A DNA stretch of 64,000 bases from Bacillota bacterium (GTDB lineage: Bacteria > Bacillota > Clostridia > Acetivibrionales > DTU013): positions 186,001-250,000 of the forward strand of contig JAEYOP010000016.1 of NCBI GenBank assembly GCA_023411575.1. The letters run 5' to 3'. The stretch's first letter is position 1, and each line of letters begins with the position of its first letter. A program made the position numbers and the translations under genes. Of this stretch, positions 35,725 through 45,135 are shown in pieces. The notes below the pieces were generated by a model. That model ran no database searches and was not told where the DNA came from. It saw only the letters and a program-made list of their open reading frames with translations.

Positions 35725-36519
35725 TCATTTCGCCGGCAACTGCGTCTTTGCCTCATTCCATAGCTTGTCCATTTCTGCAAGGCTCATGTCTTCCAGCTTT
35801 TTACCCTCTTTTGCGCTTTGCTGCTCGATGTATTCGAACCGGTCGATAAACTTCCGGATCGTACCGGTAAGAGCCAGCTCCGGCTGCACCTTGAGAAATC
35901 TGGACAGGTTTACGAGGGCAAACATCGCGTCCCCCAGCTCATCCGTTATTCTTTCCACATTTTTACTCTTGTATACATCCTTCAGTTCCCGGATTTCCTC
36001 CTCCACCTTACTGAAAACATCCTCTATGTTGTCCCAGTCAAAGCCGACCTGGGCCGCCTTTTGCTGTACCTTGTAGCTCCTCATCAGCGCCGGCAGGTTT
36101 GAGGGCACATCCTTCAGAACGCCGGTGTGGTTTTCCAGCTTTTTCTCCTTCTTTTTGATGGCTTCCCAGTTCACAAGCACCTGATCCGGCGTATCTGCCT
36201 TCACGTCGCCGAAGATGTGCGGATGCCTGGAAATGAGCTTGCTGCAGATTTCCGTAGTGACATCGTCTATGTTGAAATCGCCGTTCTCTTTTGCGATCTG
36301 CGCGTGGAACACGATTTGCAGAAGCAGGTCGCCGAGTTCGTTGCAGAATTTCTTCGTATCGCCCGCATCCAGCGCCTCCAATACCTCGTAGGTTTCTTCG
36401 ATCATATAGATCCGGAGGCTTTCGTGGGTCTGCTCCCGGTCCCAGGGACATCCGTTTTCCGCGCGAAGCTTCGCCATAATATCCAACAGGTCGTTAAAAT
36501 CATATTTTTCTTTCAGCAT
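35725..36519 (-). CDS. mazG: Nucleoside triphosphate pyrophosphohydrolase MazG
   Basis: 264 residues with two MazG all-alpha repeats. The N-terminal one has CPWDREQTHESLRIYMIEET, EEVLEALD-like helices and ELGDLLLQIVFHA; the C-terminal one has EEEIRELKDV and DELGDAMFALVNLSRF. These carry the Mg-binding Glu/Asp residues. It hydrolyses NTPs, clearing aberrant nucleotides. The ATG at 36519 has the site GGGAGAAGG; the frame extends upstream to 36600 without a site. It heads the core block with hup and rqcP. Confidence 0.94.
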   Translation of the reverse strand: MLKEKYDFNDLLDIMAKLRAENGCPWDREQTHESLRIYMIEETYEVLEALDAGDTKKFCNELGDLLLQIVFHAQIAKENGDFNIDDVTTEICSKLISRHPHIFGDVKADTPDQVLVNWEAIKKKEKKLENHTGVLKDVPSNLPALMRSYKVQQKAAQVGFDWDNIEDVFSKVEEEIRELKDVYKSKNVERITDELGDAMFALVNLSRFLKVQPELALTGTIRKFIDRFEYIEQQSAKEGKKLEDMSLAEMDKLWNEAKTQLPAK

Positions 36520-36615
36520 AATCCTTCTCCCGCCCCATATTTGGCCGTCAATCAACCCTCGTACCTTATTGCAGGCAGCATGGCCCGGTCCGGCAGCCAC
36601 ATTTATTTTATCCTA

Positions 36616-36960
36616 TCAAGGCAAAAAATAGCAAGCCGTAAAAGGCGATTCGGCAAAATATCCCGCATTCCATGCCATAAGCGCGTAGATGATGTGAAGG
36701 CAGACAATGGCCGATTTTATGGCCAGGACCCCGGACATGGCGTATTTCAGCCAGTTGACCCGGGCTCGCAGTTTATAGAGCAAATAGAGAAGCATCGCCG
36801 TTACGAGGCAGATCAGAAGGCTGCTTATGAAGGGGTGCCGGTTCATGCTGCCATACAGAAGGGGATTCACTTCCTCAAGATATCCCAGTCGGACGCCGGC
36901 GGCCGTTGCTGCAGCATCCAACAGGGTTAATGCAAGTATGCCGAGAAGTAGTTTTTTCAT
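36616..36960 (-). CDS. DUF5658-like membrane protein
   Basis: A 114-residue protein with four hydrophobic segments: LLLGILALTLLDAAATAAGV, FISSLLICLVTAMLLYLLYKL, YAMSGVLAIKSAIVCLHIIY and a short C-terminal one. The pattern, with D15 in TM1 and EVNPLL after it, fits the small DUF5658 membrane family. The function is unknown. It lies upstream of mazG on the same strand with about 100 bp between. Confidence 0.7.
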   Translation of the reverse strand: MKKLLLGILALTLLDAAATAAGVRLGYLEEVNPLLYGSMNRHPFISSLLICLVTAMLLYLLYKLRARVNWLKYAMSGVLAIKSAIVCLHIIYALMAWNAGYFAESPFTACYFLP

Positions 36961-37277
36961 AGCTCACCAAAGCCCATAGAACGGATTTCGCCGGAACAGG
37001 GTACGCACTATTAGGATATCCGTTCCATCCGTTTTTATGAGCGATTTTCCATTTTCCCGGGAAATTGAGGTTCCGATTGAGGGAGAAGCAGGAAATCATA
37101 AAAAAGTGCATAAGTGATAAAATTTTACATCCGCGGGGTTTTGCATGTGCTCTTTTAAATACATAAATAACCAGAATTTAAAGTATACAAGCGGCGACGG
37201 CCGATTATAGAATAAATTTGTCCAGAAGCTGGACAAGTCCGGAAAAAACGGACTCCATAATAAGGAGGTAGATGTCG
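36961..37277. promoter_or_regulatory. Leader region of the GH43 gene with twin stem-loops
   Basis: About 317 bp without a gene. Just before the ribosome-binding site AAGGAGG lie two adjacent stem-loops on the plus strand: TTGTCCAG-aag-CTGGACAA (37218-37236) and GTCCG-N7-CGGAC (37237-37253). They share a GTCC/GGAC core and may stabilise or regulate the secreted-enzyme mRNA. The promoter is presumably in the A/T-rich stretch around 37130-37200. Confidence 0.5.
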
Positions 37278-38753
37278 ATGTCACGAAAAAGGTCTTCAAA
37301 AAGGTTCACCTGTCTGGTCTTCGTTCTTGTTCTGGCACTGACCGTGGCAGTACTGCCGGGAACTGCCAGCGCCGCATCAGTGAACATTATCAACGCCATC
37401 CAGTGGGCCACCACCTCGGGTACGGCAATTCAAGCCCATGGGGGCGGAATGATCAAGGTCGGCAGTAATTACTACTGGTTCGGGGAAAACCGCGACGATA
37501 CAGGCCACTTCCTGGGCGTATCCTGCTACAGGTCCTCCGATCTCAAGAGCTGGACCTACGTCCGGGATGTCCTGACGAAAACATCCGCGGCGGAGCTGAA
37601 TTACTGCTGGATAGAAAGGCCCAAGGTCATGTACAACGCGTCCACCAATACCTATGTCATGTGGATGCACTGGGAAAACGGCACCGACTATGGCGATGCC
37701 AAAGCGGCGGTCGCCTACTGCAGCACGGTTGATGGCAGCTACACCTATCAGGGGAGCTTCCGCCCCTATGAAAACCAGGGCATTACGGACCATGGCAAGG
37801 ACGGATATATGTCGAGGGACTGTAACGTTTTTGTCGATACGGACGGCACGGGGTATTTCATTTCCTCCTCCAATGAAAATATGGACCTGCATCTTTACAA
37901 GCTTACGTCAAATTACCGGAATATCGACACGCTTGTTACGAAGCTGTTCGTCGGATCCCAGAGAGAGGCTCCGTGTCTCTTCAAGCGGGGCAGCTATTAT
38001 TTCCTGCTGACCTCGGGCTGCACCGGCTGGACGCCGAACCAGGCCAAATATTCCTATTCGTCGAGCCTCGCCAGCGGCTGGTCTTCCCTGACCAACATCG
38101 GCGACAGCAACACCTTCTATTCACAGCCCGCGTTTGTCATTCCCGTACAGGGCTCCTCCACCACTACATACCTTTATACCGGGGACCGGTGGGGCGGAGC
38201 GTGGAGCGGCAAGGTCAACGAATCCATGTATGTCTGGGCCCCGCTGTCTTTCCCGACGGCAACCTCCATGAGCATGAGCTGGTGCAATAACCTGACGATT
38301 GATACGGCCACGGGAACGATAACCGGAAGCGTGAACAACTGGCAGCTCAAAAACCAGAACAGCGGAAAGGTTTTGAATGTGACGGGGTCATCGACCTCCG
38401 ACGGCGCGGCAGTCGAGCAGCGGACAGCCTCTACCGGCAACAGCATGAAGTGGCAGCTGGCCTATGACGGCGCCGGGTATTTCGAATTCAAAAACATCAA
38501 CAGCGGAAAAAATATGGACGTCACCAGCGGTTCCACCGCCGACAACGCCAGCATTATTCAATGGACCGACAACAACGGCGCCAACCAGAAATGGCGGATC
38601 ATCGACAAGGGGAACGGATATTTCAAGCTGCAAAACAAGAACAGCGGAAAAGTGATCGACGTAGCCAGCGCATCCACCGCAGACGGAGCGAAAATCATCC
38701 AGTATACGGATAATGGCGGTACAAACCAGGCATGGCAACTGGTAGCGCAATAA
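37278..38753 (+). CDS. Secreted GH43 glycosidase with ricin-type lectin module
   Basis: 491 residues. A long basic signal peptide (KRFTCLVFVLVLALTVAVLP, cleavage after ASA) precedes a five-bladed propeller like GH43 subfamily 24 exo-beta-1,3-galactanases. The sites ERPKV, REAPC and SQPAF correspond to the two Glu and the Gln of that subfamily's active site. From about residue 355 three ricin/CBM13-type repeats follow (WQLKNQNSGKVLNVTG, YFEFKNINSGKNMDV, YFKLQNKNSGKVIDV). It should release galactose from arabinogalactan side chains outside the cell. The ATG at 37278 has the better spacing from GGAGG. Confidence 0.88.
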   Translation: MSRKRSSKRFTCLVFVLVLALTVAVLPGTASAASVNIINAIQWATTSGTAIQAHGGGMIKVGSNYYWFGENRDDTGHFLGVSCYRSSDLKSWTYVRDVLTKTSAAELNYCWIERPKVMYNASTNTYVMWMHWENGTDYGDAKAAVAYCSTVDGSYTYQGSFRPYENQGITDHGKDGYMSRDCNVFVDTDGTGYFISSSNENMDLHLYKLTSNYRNIDTLVTKLFVGSQREAPCLFKRGSYYFLLTSGCTGWTPNQAKYSYSSSLASGWSSLTNIGDSNTFYSQPAFVIPVQGSSTTTYLYTGDRWGGAWSGKVNESMYVWAPLSFPTATSMSMSWCNNLTIDTATGTITGSVNNWQLKNQNSGKVLNVTGSSTSDGAAVEQRTASTGNSMKWQLAYDGAGYFEFKNINSGKNMDVTSGSTADNASIIQWTDNNGANQKWRIIDKGNGYFKLQNKNSGKVIDVASASTADGAKIIQYTDNGGTNQAWQLVAQ

Positions 38754-38791
38754 TTCAGGGCAGCGGCCGGATTGAAGGCTGAGCCTGAGGG

Positions 38792-38821
38792 GGGATTCCC
38801 GAATAAGCGGGAATCCCTTTT
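38792..38821 (+). terminator. Terminator after GH43 gene
   Basis: A perfect 10-bp stem GGGATTCCCG/CGGGAATCCC (38792-38801 with 38808-38817), a 6-nt loop and then TTTTAATATT. It also separates the convergent MFS gene. Confidence 0.9.
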
Positions 38822-38825
38822 AATA

Positions 38826-40253
38826 TTATGGAGTATTCGGCAGTCTTTCTCCCCTGCTTTTCCTCTTTGAGTAAAGCCTGAAGGCCGTCAGCAATGCACC
38901 GACTGCACATATGACGGCCGCAACGATATACACGTACTTCATGCCGTAAATGAATACGTCCTCCCGGCCTTTTACAAAGTCGGACACCCTGTATCCCAGC
39001 CTCTGGCTCATCAGGCCGTATAAAAGCGTCGTTGCAAGCGCTGTGCCTATGACCATGCCCAGGTTCCGCATGAATGCGTTCAGGCTTCCGGCTATGCCCA
39101 GCTTGTCGGGGGTGACCGACGACATGATGAGGGAGGTGTTCGGGGATTGGAACATGCCGCTTCCCAGCGACATAACCGCAAGGAAAAGAATCAGGGCTAT
39201 CATGCCGGAATGCTCGGTCAGGGTGGACATCATCATCAAACCGACGCTTGTTATGGCAAGGCCCAGAAAGGTCAGGAATTCCGAACCGATCCGGTCGGAC
39301 AGGTGGCCGCTGGCCGGCGCCACGAACAGCAGGATCAGCGGATTGACCACCATGATGAAGCCCGTCAATGCCGGCGAATACTGCATCACGTCCTGCAGGT
39401 AGAAGGGCTGGATAATCATCGAGCTGCTCAGGGCTATGAATGAAATCAGTGCGCAAAGGATACTCAAGGTAAAGACGCCATTCTTAAAAATGCCGAATTG
39501 GCTGAGCACCCGCAGGATAGCACTTCTTCTTTCCGACGGGTTGGGCGGGTTGGATGCGCCGCCGGAGGACGATACGCCGGTGGATACGCCGGCGGATATC
39601 CCGGCCGGTGCGCCTCCACCCGGTACGACGGCTGCATCCTCAGGCGCCTCAGCGCTGTTCAAAGCCGGCGCCTCGGGTTTGGCAGCCTCCTTCGGCAGAT
39701 TTCTTGTCCCCATTATGTAAACAAATATCCCGATGGGCACGTTGATGAGAAAAATATAGTTCCAGCTCACAAAGCTTACGAAGAAACCGCCCAGCGGCGG
39801 CCCGACAAGCTGTCCGAGGGCCACGAAGGAGCCCGATATGCCAAGGGCCCTGCCCCTTTCCGTCCTGGGGAAGGTCTCCGCGATAATGCCCTGGTTGGTG
39901 GCAAAAGCCGCCGATGCGCCGATCCCCTGGACCACGCGGGCAATGATCAGCAGCGGCAGGGAATTGGCAATGCCGCACAACAGGGACCCAACGGTAAACA
40001 AGGCGACGCCGGACATGAACACCTTTGTTTTTCCGATTGCATCCCCTATTTTCCCGAAAACGAGGATGGTAACCGTTACCGTAATCAGAAAGGCGGTGAC
40101 TACCCAGGCGATTGCTTCTCCCGACACCGCCAGCCCGTCGGCCATCCCGGGCAGCGCGACATTTACAATACTGCCCTGCAGGGTGGCCATGAAGGTCATC
40201 AGAACGATATTGATCAAAATAGGCATCCGTTTTCGGCTTGTAAGCTCTTCCAT
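38826..40253 (-). CDS. MFS drug/proton antiporter, DHA2 (EmrB/QacA) family
   Basis: A 475-residue exporter with about 14 membrane segments. Motif A-like GKIGDAIGKTKVFM lies between TM2 and TM3, ARVVQGIGASAAFATNQGI matches motif B, and motif C-like GQLVGPPLGGFFV follows. An unusually long Ala/Gly/Pro/Ser-rich cytoplasmic loop (about residues 195-245) joins the two halves. It probably extrudes a toxic organic compound. The gene is followed by a convergent terminator, and the upstream SGNH-like gene ends 4 bp before its start, so they may be co-transcribed. Confidence 0.9.
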   Translation of the reverse strand: MEELTSRKRMPILINIVLMTFMATLQGSIVNVALPGMADGLAVSGEAIAWVVTAFLITVTVTILVFGKIGDAIGKTKVFMSGVALFTVGSLLCGIANSLPLLIIARVVQGIGASAAFATNQGIIAETFPRTERGRALGISGSFVALGQLVGPPLGGFFVSFVSWNYIFLINVPIGIFVYIMGTRNLPKEAAKPEAPALNSAEAPEDAAVVPGGGAPAGISAGVSTGVSSSGGASNPPNPSERRSAILRVLSQFGIFKNGVFTLSILCALISFIALSSSMIIQPFYLQDVMQYSPALTGFIMVVNPLILLFVAPASGHLSDRIGSEFLTFLGLAITSVGLMMMSTLTEHSGMIALILFLAVMSLGSGMFQSPNTSLIMSSVTPDKLGIAGSLNAFMRNLGMVIGTALATTLLYGLMSQRLGYRVSDFVKGREDVFIYGMKYVYIVAAVICAVGALLTAFRLYSKRKSRGERLPNTP

Positions 40254-40257
40254 TGAA

Positions 40258-41277
40258 TTACTCCGTGTCCTTCATATACTTTGCAAGGTAAGCGCTGACC
40301 TTCTCGGCGCCCCAGATGTTCATATGCTGGGCGTGGTGGTAAGCATCCTCGAAATCGTCATAGTTCAAGCCGACTTCCTTGTACAGCATATTGAAGTCCA
40401 GATACTCCACCCCTTCATCCCGGCACAGCTCATTCATCTCCTCGTAGAAGCTGCCGTAATCGACATGGGACACATACAGGTCGTTAAATGGCGCCATTGC
40501 GACGATGAGCCTTATATTGCGCTCCTTGCAGAGCTTTACTATTTTTTTGAAATATCCCGCGGAATATTCGTCCACTACCGGGGTAAATTTAAGATCCTTG
40601 CCTTCCCTGTATTTTTCGATGGTCTCTTCCGACATCTTCGATTCCAGGGGATAAAACCCGTCGAACCCGGAATAATCCTTCTGGGAGAGGCCCAGCATGT
40701 ATTTCAGGTTATCTTTTATAACGGCGGATTTCTTCCAATTGGCGTGGCTTCTGAAAAGGCCGATGCTCATCCGGAAGGCATCGTACTTGTCCGGGAAAAT
40801 TTCGAACGCCTCCTGGAATTTCAGCAGGCTGGGGCGCATGGCATCGATGTTGGCAACGAAGCCGGCGTATTCCGAGTTGGACCGGCCGAAGGAAAAGGCC
40901 TCCAGCACGATTGTTTCCGGGTTTTGCTTCTCCAGCATTTCCTGCAGCGTATACCAAGCCATATCGATCTTCTGGTCCGGCAAGCCTGCGTTAAATACCT
41001 TCTTGCCCAGGGCGGGCTCCAGGACGGACGGATCGAAGGTACAATAAGCGTGGGAATTGCCGATAAACAGGACGTCGATGCTGTTTGCTGGCCTCCAGTC
41101 GATGGCCCGTTTCCGTTCCACCACGCTGCCGCCGGTCTGCAGGGCAGCCTCCAGAAAATAGACAAGCGCAGCCAGCAGCAGAGCAAATGCCGCGATTTTC
41201 GCGATATTTACCAGAACCCGGACCCGTGCCGGCTTTATTTCAGAATTTGAAGTAGATGAATTGTGTGCTGTTTGCAT
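40258..41277 (-). CDS. SGNH/DltD-like partner of MBOAT acyltransferase
   Basis: A 339-residue protein with one N-terminal TM (IAKIAAFALLLAALVYFLEAAL) and an extracellular domain. The motif FIGNSHAYCTFDPSVL resembles the GDSL-type block I, and YHHAQHMNIWGAEKVSAYL near the end supplies the Asp/His region. Its start overlaps the end of the MBOAT gene by 38 bp. Such pairs O-acylate extracellular polymers: the MBOAT moves the acyl group and the SGNH protein transfers it. The polymer modified here is unknown. Confidence 0.8.
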   Translation of the reverse strand: MQTAHNSSTSNSEIKPARVRVLVNIAKIAAFALLLAALVYFLEAALQTGGSVVERKRAIDWRPANSIDVLFIGNSHAYCTFDPSVLEPALGKKVFNAGLPDQKIDMAWYTLQEMLEKQNPETIVLEAFSFGRSNSEYAGFVANIDAMRPSLLKFQEAFEIFPDKYDAFRMSIGLFRSHANWKKSAVIKDNLKYMLGLSQKDYSGFDGFYPLESKMSEETIEKYREGKDLKFTPVVDEYSAGYFKKIVKLCKERNIRLIVAMAPFNDLYVSHVDYGSFYEEMNELCRDEGVEYLDFNMLYKEVGLNYDDFEDAYHHAQHMNIWGAEKVSAYLAKYMKDTE

Positions 41278-42694
41278 CCCCGTATACTCCGAAAATAATT
41301 ATTATGGCGATCACCGCCAGATACGCCGCCCACCGGAAAATCAGCGGCTCCTTCCTGAGGAAGGCTCCTATGCTCATTCTCTCCTGCAGCAGCTCAAATG
41401 CCATCAGCAGGACAAGGAGGAGCACCGATAAAATAAGCTCGGGGCGTCCCATTCCAAGACCGGCCGTGTTGAAACCGGAGAAGAAGGACATGTCCCACGT
41501 GAACAGCTTCGATAAAATCAGCTTCAGGTCGCCTACACTGTTGGCCCTGAAGAATATCCATGCAAATGTAATCAGCGCAAAGTTCTCCACCCTTTTTAGG
41601 AAGCCGTAGGTCATCGATGTGCCGGTAATCCTCAGCAGAGTCTTGAGCTTGTCCGTGTAAGGCTTCGTCAGGATGCCCGCAACCTGGTAAAGACCGTTCA
41701 GCAGGCCCCAGATCACAAAGGTAAGGCTTGCCCCATGCCACAATCCGCTCGCCAGGAACACGAGAAGGATATTGGGCAGGTGCCTTTTCCGGTTGCCTCC
41801 CAGGGGAATGTAGAGATAATCCTTGAACCACGAAGTAAGCGAGATGTGCCACCGCTTCCAGAAGCCGGCCACCGTCGTGGCCAGGTAGGGCCTGCGGAAA
41901 TTCTCCATCAGGTTGATACCCAGCAGCTTTGCGCTTCCGATGGCAATATCCGAATATCCGCTGAAATCGCAGTAAATCTGGAACGAATAAAATACCGACG
42001 CCAGGACGAAGCTCATTCCATTATGGGCTCCGGGCTCGTTATAGACCGTATTGACCAGGATGGCGAGCCGGTCCGCGATCACCAGCTTTTTGAACAGGCC
42101 GAGCCCGATCTGCAGCAGACCGCTGCGGATCCGGTCGAAGTCGAACCGCTGGCGCGCCTCCAACTGGGGCCGGAGGCTTTCGATCCTCCCGATGGGACCG
42201 GCGGCGATTTGCGGGAAGAACGATACGAACAGCGCGTATTTCCCGAAATGCTTCATCGGCTCCGCTTTGCCCTTGTAGACATCTATGACGTACCCGAGGG
42301 ACTGGAAGGTGTAAAAGGAAATGCCCACGGGCAGCAGCAGCGAAAGCCTGAAAGGCTGGTAATGCAGCCCCGCCAGCCCGAAAAGCTCCGCAATGGTTTC
42401 ATTGACGAAGTTGTAGTATTTAAAGACAAATAGAATGCCAAGGTTGATGACCAGACAGGCTACGATATAAAGGACTTTTTTCCGCTTATCCCCGGCTTTA
42501 TGCAGCAGGATCGCGGAGAAATAGGTTACTATAGTGGAGAACAGCAGCAAAACGGCATACTCTGCATTCCAGCAGGTATAAAAATAGTAGCTGACGCCAA
42601 GCAGGAAAACCCAACGGATTTTCGGCGGCAGCAGGAAATAAAGAACGACAACGGCAAATAAGAAAACGGCGTATTGCAGCGAATTAAAAATCAT
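41240..42694 (-). CDS. MBOAT family O-acyltransferase (AlgI/DltB-like)
   Basis: A 484-residue polytopic membrane protein. The N-terminus MIFNSLQYAVFLFAVVVLYF and the segments FFPQIAAGPIGR, YCDFSGYSDIAIGSA, NFRRPYLATTVAGFWKRWHI and SGLWHGASLTFVIWG are typical, with the conserved membrane-embedded His in LWHG. It moves acetyl or similar groups across the membrane for polysaccharide O-acylation. It is coupled to the SGNH-like gene that overlaps its end. Confidence 0.93.
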   Translation of the reverse strand: MIFNSLQYAVFLFAVVVLYFLLPPKIRWVFLLGVSYYFYTCWNAEYAVLLLFSTIVTYFSAILLHKAGDKRKKVLYIVACLVINLGILFVFKYYNFVNETIAELFGLAGLHYQPFRLSLLLPVGISFYTFQSLGYVIDVYKGKAEPMKHFGKYALFVSFFPQIAAGPIGRIESLRPQLEARQRFDFDRIRSGLLQIGLGLFKKLVIADRLAILVNTVYNEPGAHNGMSFVLASVFYSFQIYCDFSGYSDIAIGSAKLLGINLMENFRRPYLATTVAGFWKRWHISLTSWFKDYLYIPLGGNRKRHLPNILLVFLASGLWHGASLTFVIWGLLNGLYQVAGILTKPYTDKLKTLLRITGTSMTYGFLKRVENFALITFAWIFFRANSVGDLKLILSKLFTWDMSFFSGFNTAGLGMGRPELILSVLLLVLLMAFELLQERMSIGAFLRKEPLIFRWAAYLAVIAIIIIFGVYGDANSTQFIYFKF

Positions 42695-42871
42695 TGGAGC
42701 CTCTAGTCACAAATAATCTTTGCAGCAACCGCAAGAAATCCCCGATTGCTCCCATGTGAGAATTATAGACCATATGAGGCCGTGTTGCAAGGTAGACAAA
42801 AGCCATATGAAGACATGGCTGGATACCCCTATAAAGTCGGATTCTCCGATGTCCCCTGGTTCGAACCCTTT

Positions 42872-43945
42872 TTACACCTGGTATGGGCTTGTATCGACCT
42901 GCGGATTCCAGCCATCCTGGCCGGAAAGTACCTTCTCTATGCCATACAACTCCGCCTCTTCCGGCGTAAGCTGTTTTGCCCAACTGACTCGCCCGCCTGT
43001 GACATTTCCCCGGCTGACTCGCCCGCCCGCCGAACTTTCCCGGCAGGAGCAGCCGTCCCGTGCCGCTTCGCCTCCGGGTCCTGTGCTGTTATATTCCGCA
43101 AACTCCGTCGTCTTCTCGCTTTCAGGCTTATCCCAGTTGTGCCAGCCTTCCTCGCGAATATGGGGACCCATCCGGCAGTTGATAAAGGCCGCCTTGCCGA
43201 AATTCCTCCACGGCCTGCCCAGGTATACGCTCTTTGGCTCCGCATCCCCGGTCAGGCGGCAGTTGACGAATACATAGCCGTATTTCTCCGCTTCCGGGGT
43301 GGAGGGCGCCGTAATATAGGATTCCTGCCCCGGCTTCAGGCGGTTTGAAAATACCTCGCAGGCGTCGAATACAGCCGTTGCCGACCCGAAGATGAAGTCG
43401 ATGTCGCCCCGGATATAGCAATTCTTATAGTATTGACGGCTCTTGAGCCTGGGATGCCCGTCCCTCGGGCCGCCAAAGGTCTTGACCGTCAGGGGATACG
43501 GCGGCAAAGGCCCCGTAAACAGCGTGTCCTGGTTCCCGATCAGCCTGCAGTTGACAAACTGCGCCCTGTCGCCGTCCACATAGGCGGTTACCGCCTGCCC
43601 GACCACGTCGCCCTTGCCCGCGCTGTTCACGATCGTGAGATTTTCTGCTTTGAAATCCCGTCCCCCCGCAAAGAGCGTGTAAGTCCAAAAAGTCCTTATG
43701 GCCTGGCCGTCCGGGCCTTTCATCAGCGCATAATCGCCGTATTCGACGACGGTGTTGTCCGCATCTTCGCCAAGGAGCGAGACAAAGGGCTTATCAATGA
43801 ATACCTTCTCATGGTATACGCCTTTTTTGACATGGATGTTCACCCTGGTTTCATTATTGTCGGGAATGCAGTCCACTGCCGCCTGTATGCTTTGAAACTG
43901 GCCGCTTCCGTCGAGCGCTACGATCATTTCCTTCATATTGCTCAT
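42872..43945 (-). CDS. Pectin methylesterase (CE8)
   Basis: A 357-residue beta-helix enzyme with the CE8 catalytic set: GNQDTLF (Gln, Asp), YIRGDIDFIFGSATAVFD (Asp) and YLGRPWR (Arg). No signal peptide is visible, so it may act on imported oligogalacturonides. The start at 43945 follows AGAGGCAAT. Near the C-terminus there is an insert of about 30 residues rich in Gly, Arg, Ser and Cys, encoded by a short direct repeat, that I do not expect in the family. It neighbours another esterase gene on the same strand. Confidence 0.92.
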   Translation of the reverse strand: MSNMKEMIVALDGSGQFQSIQAAVDCIPDNNETRVNIHVKKGVYHEKVFIDKPFVSLLGEDADNTVVEYGDYALMKGPDGQAIRTFWTYTLFAGGRDFKAENLTIVNSAGKGDVVGQAVTAYVDGDRAQFVNCRLIGNQDTLFTGPLPPYPLTVKTFGGPRDGHPRLKSRQYYKNCYIRGDIDFIFGSATAVFDACEVFSNRLKPGQESYITAPSTPEAEKYGYVFVNCRLTGDAEPKSVYLGRPWRNFGKAAFINCRMGPHIREEGWHNWDKPESEKTTEFAEYNSTGPGGEAARDGCSCRESSAGGRVSRGNVTGGRVSWAKQLTPEEAELYGIEKVLSGQDGWNPQVDTSPYQV

Positions 43946-44005
43946 ATTGCCTCTATCCTCCGGTATGGGGTTCCGCTTCAAGTAAAATAGGGATTGCCGC
44001 CCATT

Positions 44006-44941
44006 TTACAGCCACTTGCGCAAAAAGGCCAGCGTTTCCTGCCGCATTTCGGAAGTCTCCATATGGCCGCACGGATATGTCCTCAGATGCCATGCATCTC
44101 CTGCGCCGGCGCTGTTGTAAACTTCCCGGAGCTCCCTGTCTATTTTCAGGACACCCGCGTAAGGAACCAGGTGGTCGTACTTCCCGCTCTGGCTCAAATG
44201 CGGGCGCGGAGCGATCAGCTTATTGATGTCGGTCGTGGAAAAATGCTTCAAAAGACTGGGAATATAGTAGTAAATGCCATGGCCGTCAAAGCCGTTTACT
44301 TCCGCGAGGGTATGAAAATCCGTCAGGCTGCACAGGTCCACGCAAACCTTGATTCTCGGGTCAAGGGCCGAAAGCCACCAGGCCATCGTCCCGCCCATGG
44401 ACAGGCCGACGGTGGCGATCCTGCCGCAATCCACATCGTCGCGGGTAAAAAGATAATCTACCGCCCGCATGCCGTCAAAGGCCATCATGCCGAACAGGAC
44501 ACGGCCGTTCCACAGCATGTCCTTGAAAATCTGCGTCTCCGTGCGGCCTCTGCGCTCTCCGAAGCACCACGCGTCGATGCAGAGCACGGCGTAGCCTTCC
44601 CTTGCGAACACCTCCGCATAGCTGGGCTTTTTCAAATAAGACGCACCGGCAAGCAACTCGTCTTTTCCGACGTGATAATTGCCCCCGTGGGAATGGTTGA
44701 AAAGAACTACAGGCAGCTTGCCGCCCCCCGCTTTATCCGCCGCAGGCTTCGGCTTCACAAAATAGGCCGGCACCGGCTCGATCCCGTTCAATTCCAGGGT
44801 AAGCTTCTCCAGTGTGAACAGCTCCTGCTCCTCCACATCGACCAGACGCGCCTTTACTTTCCCCTCCTGGCGATCCGGGAGCTCCCCCAGCAATTCCATC
44901 AATTGTTTTCTTTTTTCCTGTCCTGTTACTTCCTTCCGCAT
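44006..44941 (-). CDS. Alpha/beta-hydrolase (dienelactone hydrolase/acetyl-esterase-like)
   Basis: A 311-residue hydrolase with nucleophile elbow GLSMGG, an upstream LFNHSHGGNY oxyanion region, catalytic Asp in SGKYDHLVPY and His in YPCGHME. Proteins of this plan include plant-polysaccharide esterases. It has no export signal. It lies 60 bp upstream of the pectin methylesterase gene, suggesting joint action on esterified pectin fragments, such as removal of acetyl groups. I use the ATG at 44941 on spacing from AAAGGA; longer starts exist to 45004. Confidence 0.78.
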   Translation of the reverse strand: MRKEVTGQEKRKQLMELLGELPDRQEGKVKARLVDVEEQELFTLEKLTLELNGIEPVPAYFVKPKPAADKAGGGKLPVVLFNHSHGGNYHVGKDELLAGASYLKKPSYAEVFAREGYAVLCIDAWCFGERRGRTETQIFKDMLWNGRVLFGMMAFDGMRAVDYLFTRDDVDCGRIATVGLSMGGTMAWWLSALDPRIKVCVDLCSLTDFHTLAEVNGFDGHGIYYYIPSLLKHFSTTDINKLIAPRPHLSQSGKYDHLVPYAGVLKIDRELREVYNSAGAGDAWHLRTYPCGHMETSEMRQETLAFLRKWL

Positions 44942-45054
44942 GGTCCACATGTCCTTTCCGCTTTCTATGCCCGATATCCCTATTATGAGCATTGGAGACA
45001 GCATCTGTCAATAAAGCCGCCCCGGCAGCCGCTTGGCCCGGAGCGCCCGCTTGC

Positions 45055-45084
45055 TTGCCAAATCATATGCTTGCATTGTATAAT
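45055..45084 (+). promoter_or_regulatory. Sigma-A-like promoter of the DUF5684 gene
   Basis: TTGCCA (45055-45060) and TATAAT (45079-45084) are 18 bp apart, about 50 bp before the start codon. Confidence 0.65.
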
Positions 45085-45135
45085 AAACTATATTTGTATT
45101 ATTATAGAAAATATTGTCGAAAGGGGTATGTCAAA

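Noticed and set aside
39838..41250. Plus-strand frame of about 470 codons
   Set aside because: It spans parts of the MFS and SGNH genes in antisense, with His/Arg-rich content and no motif.
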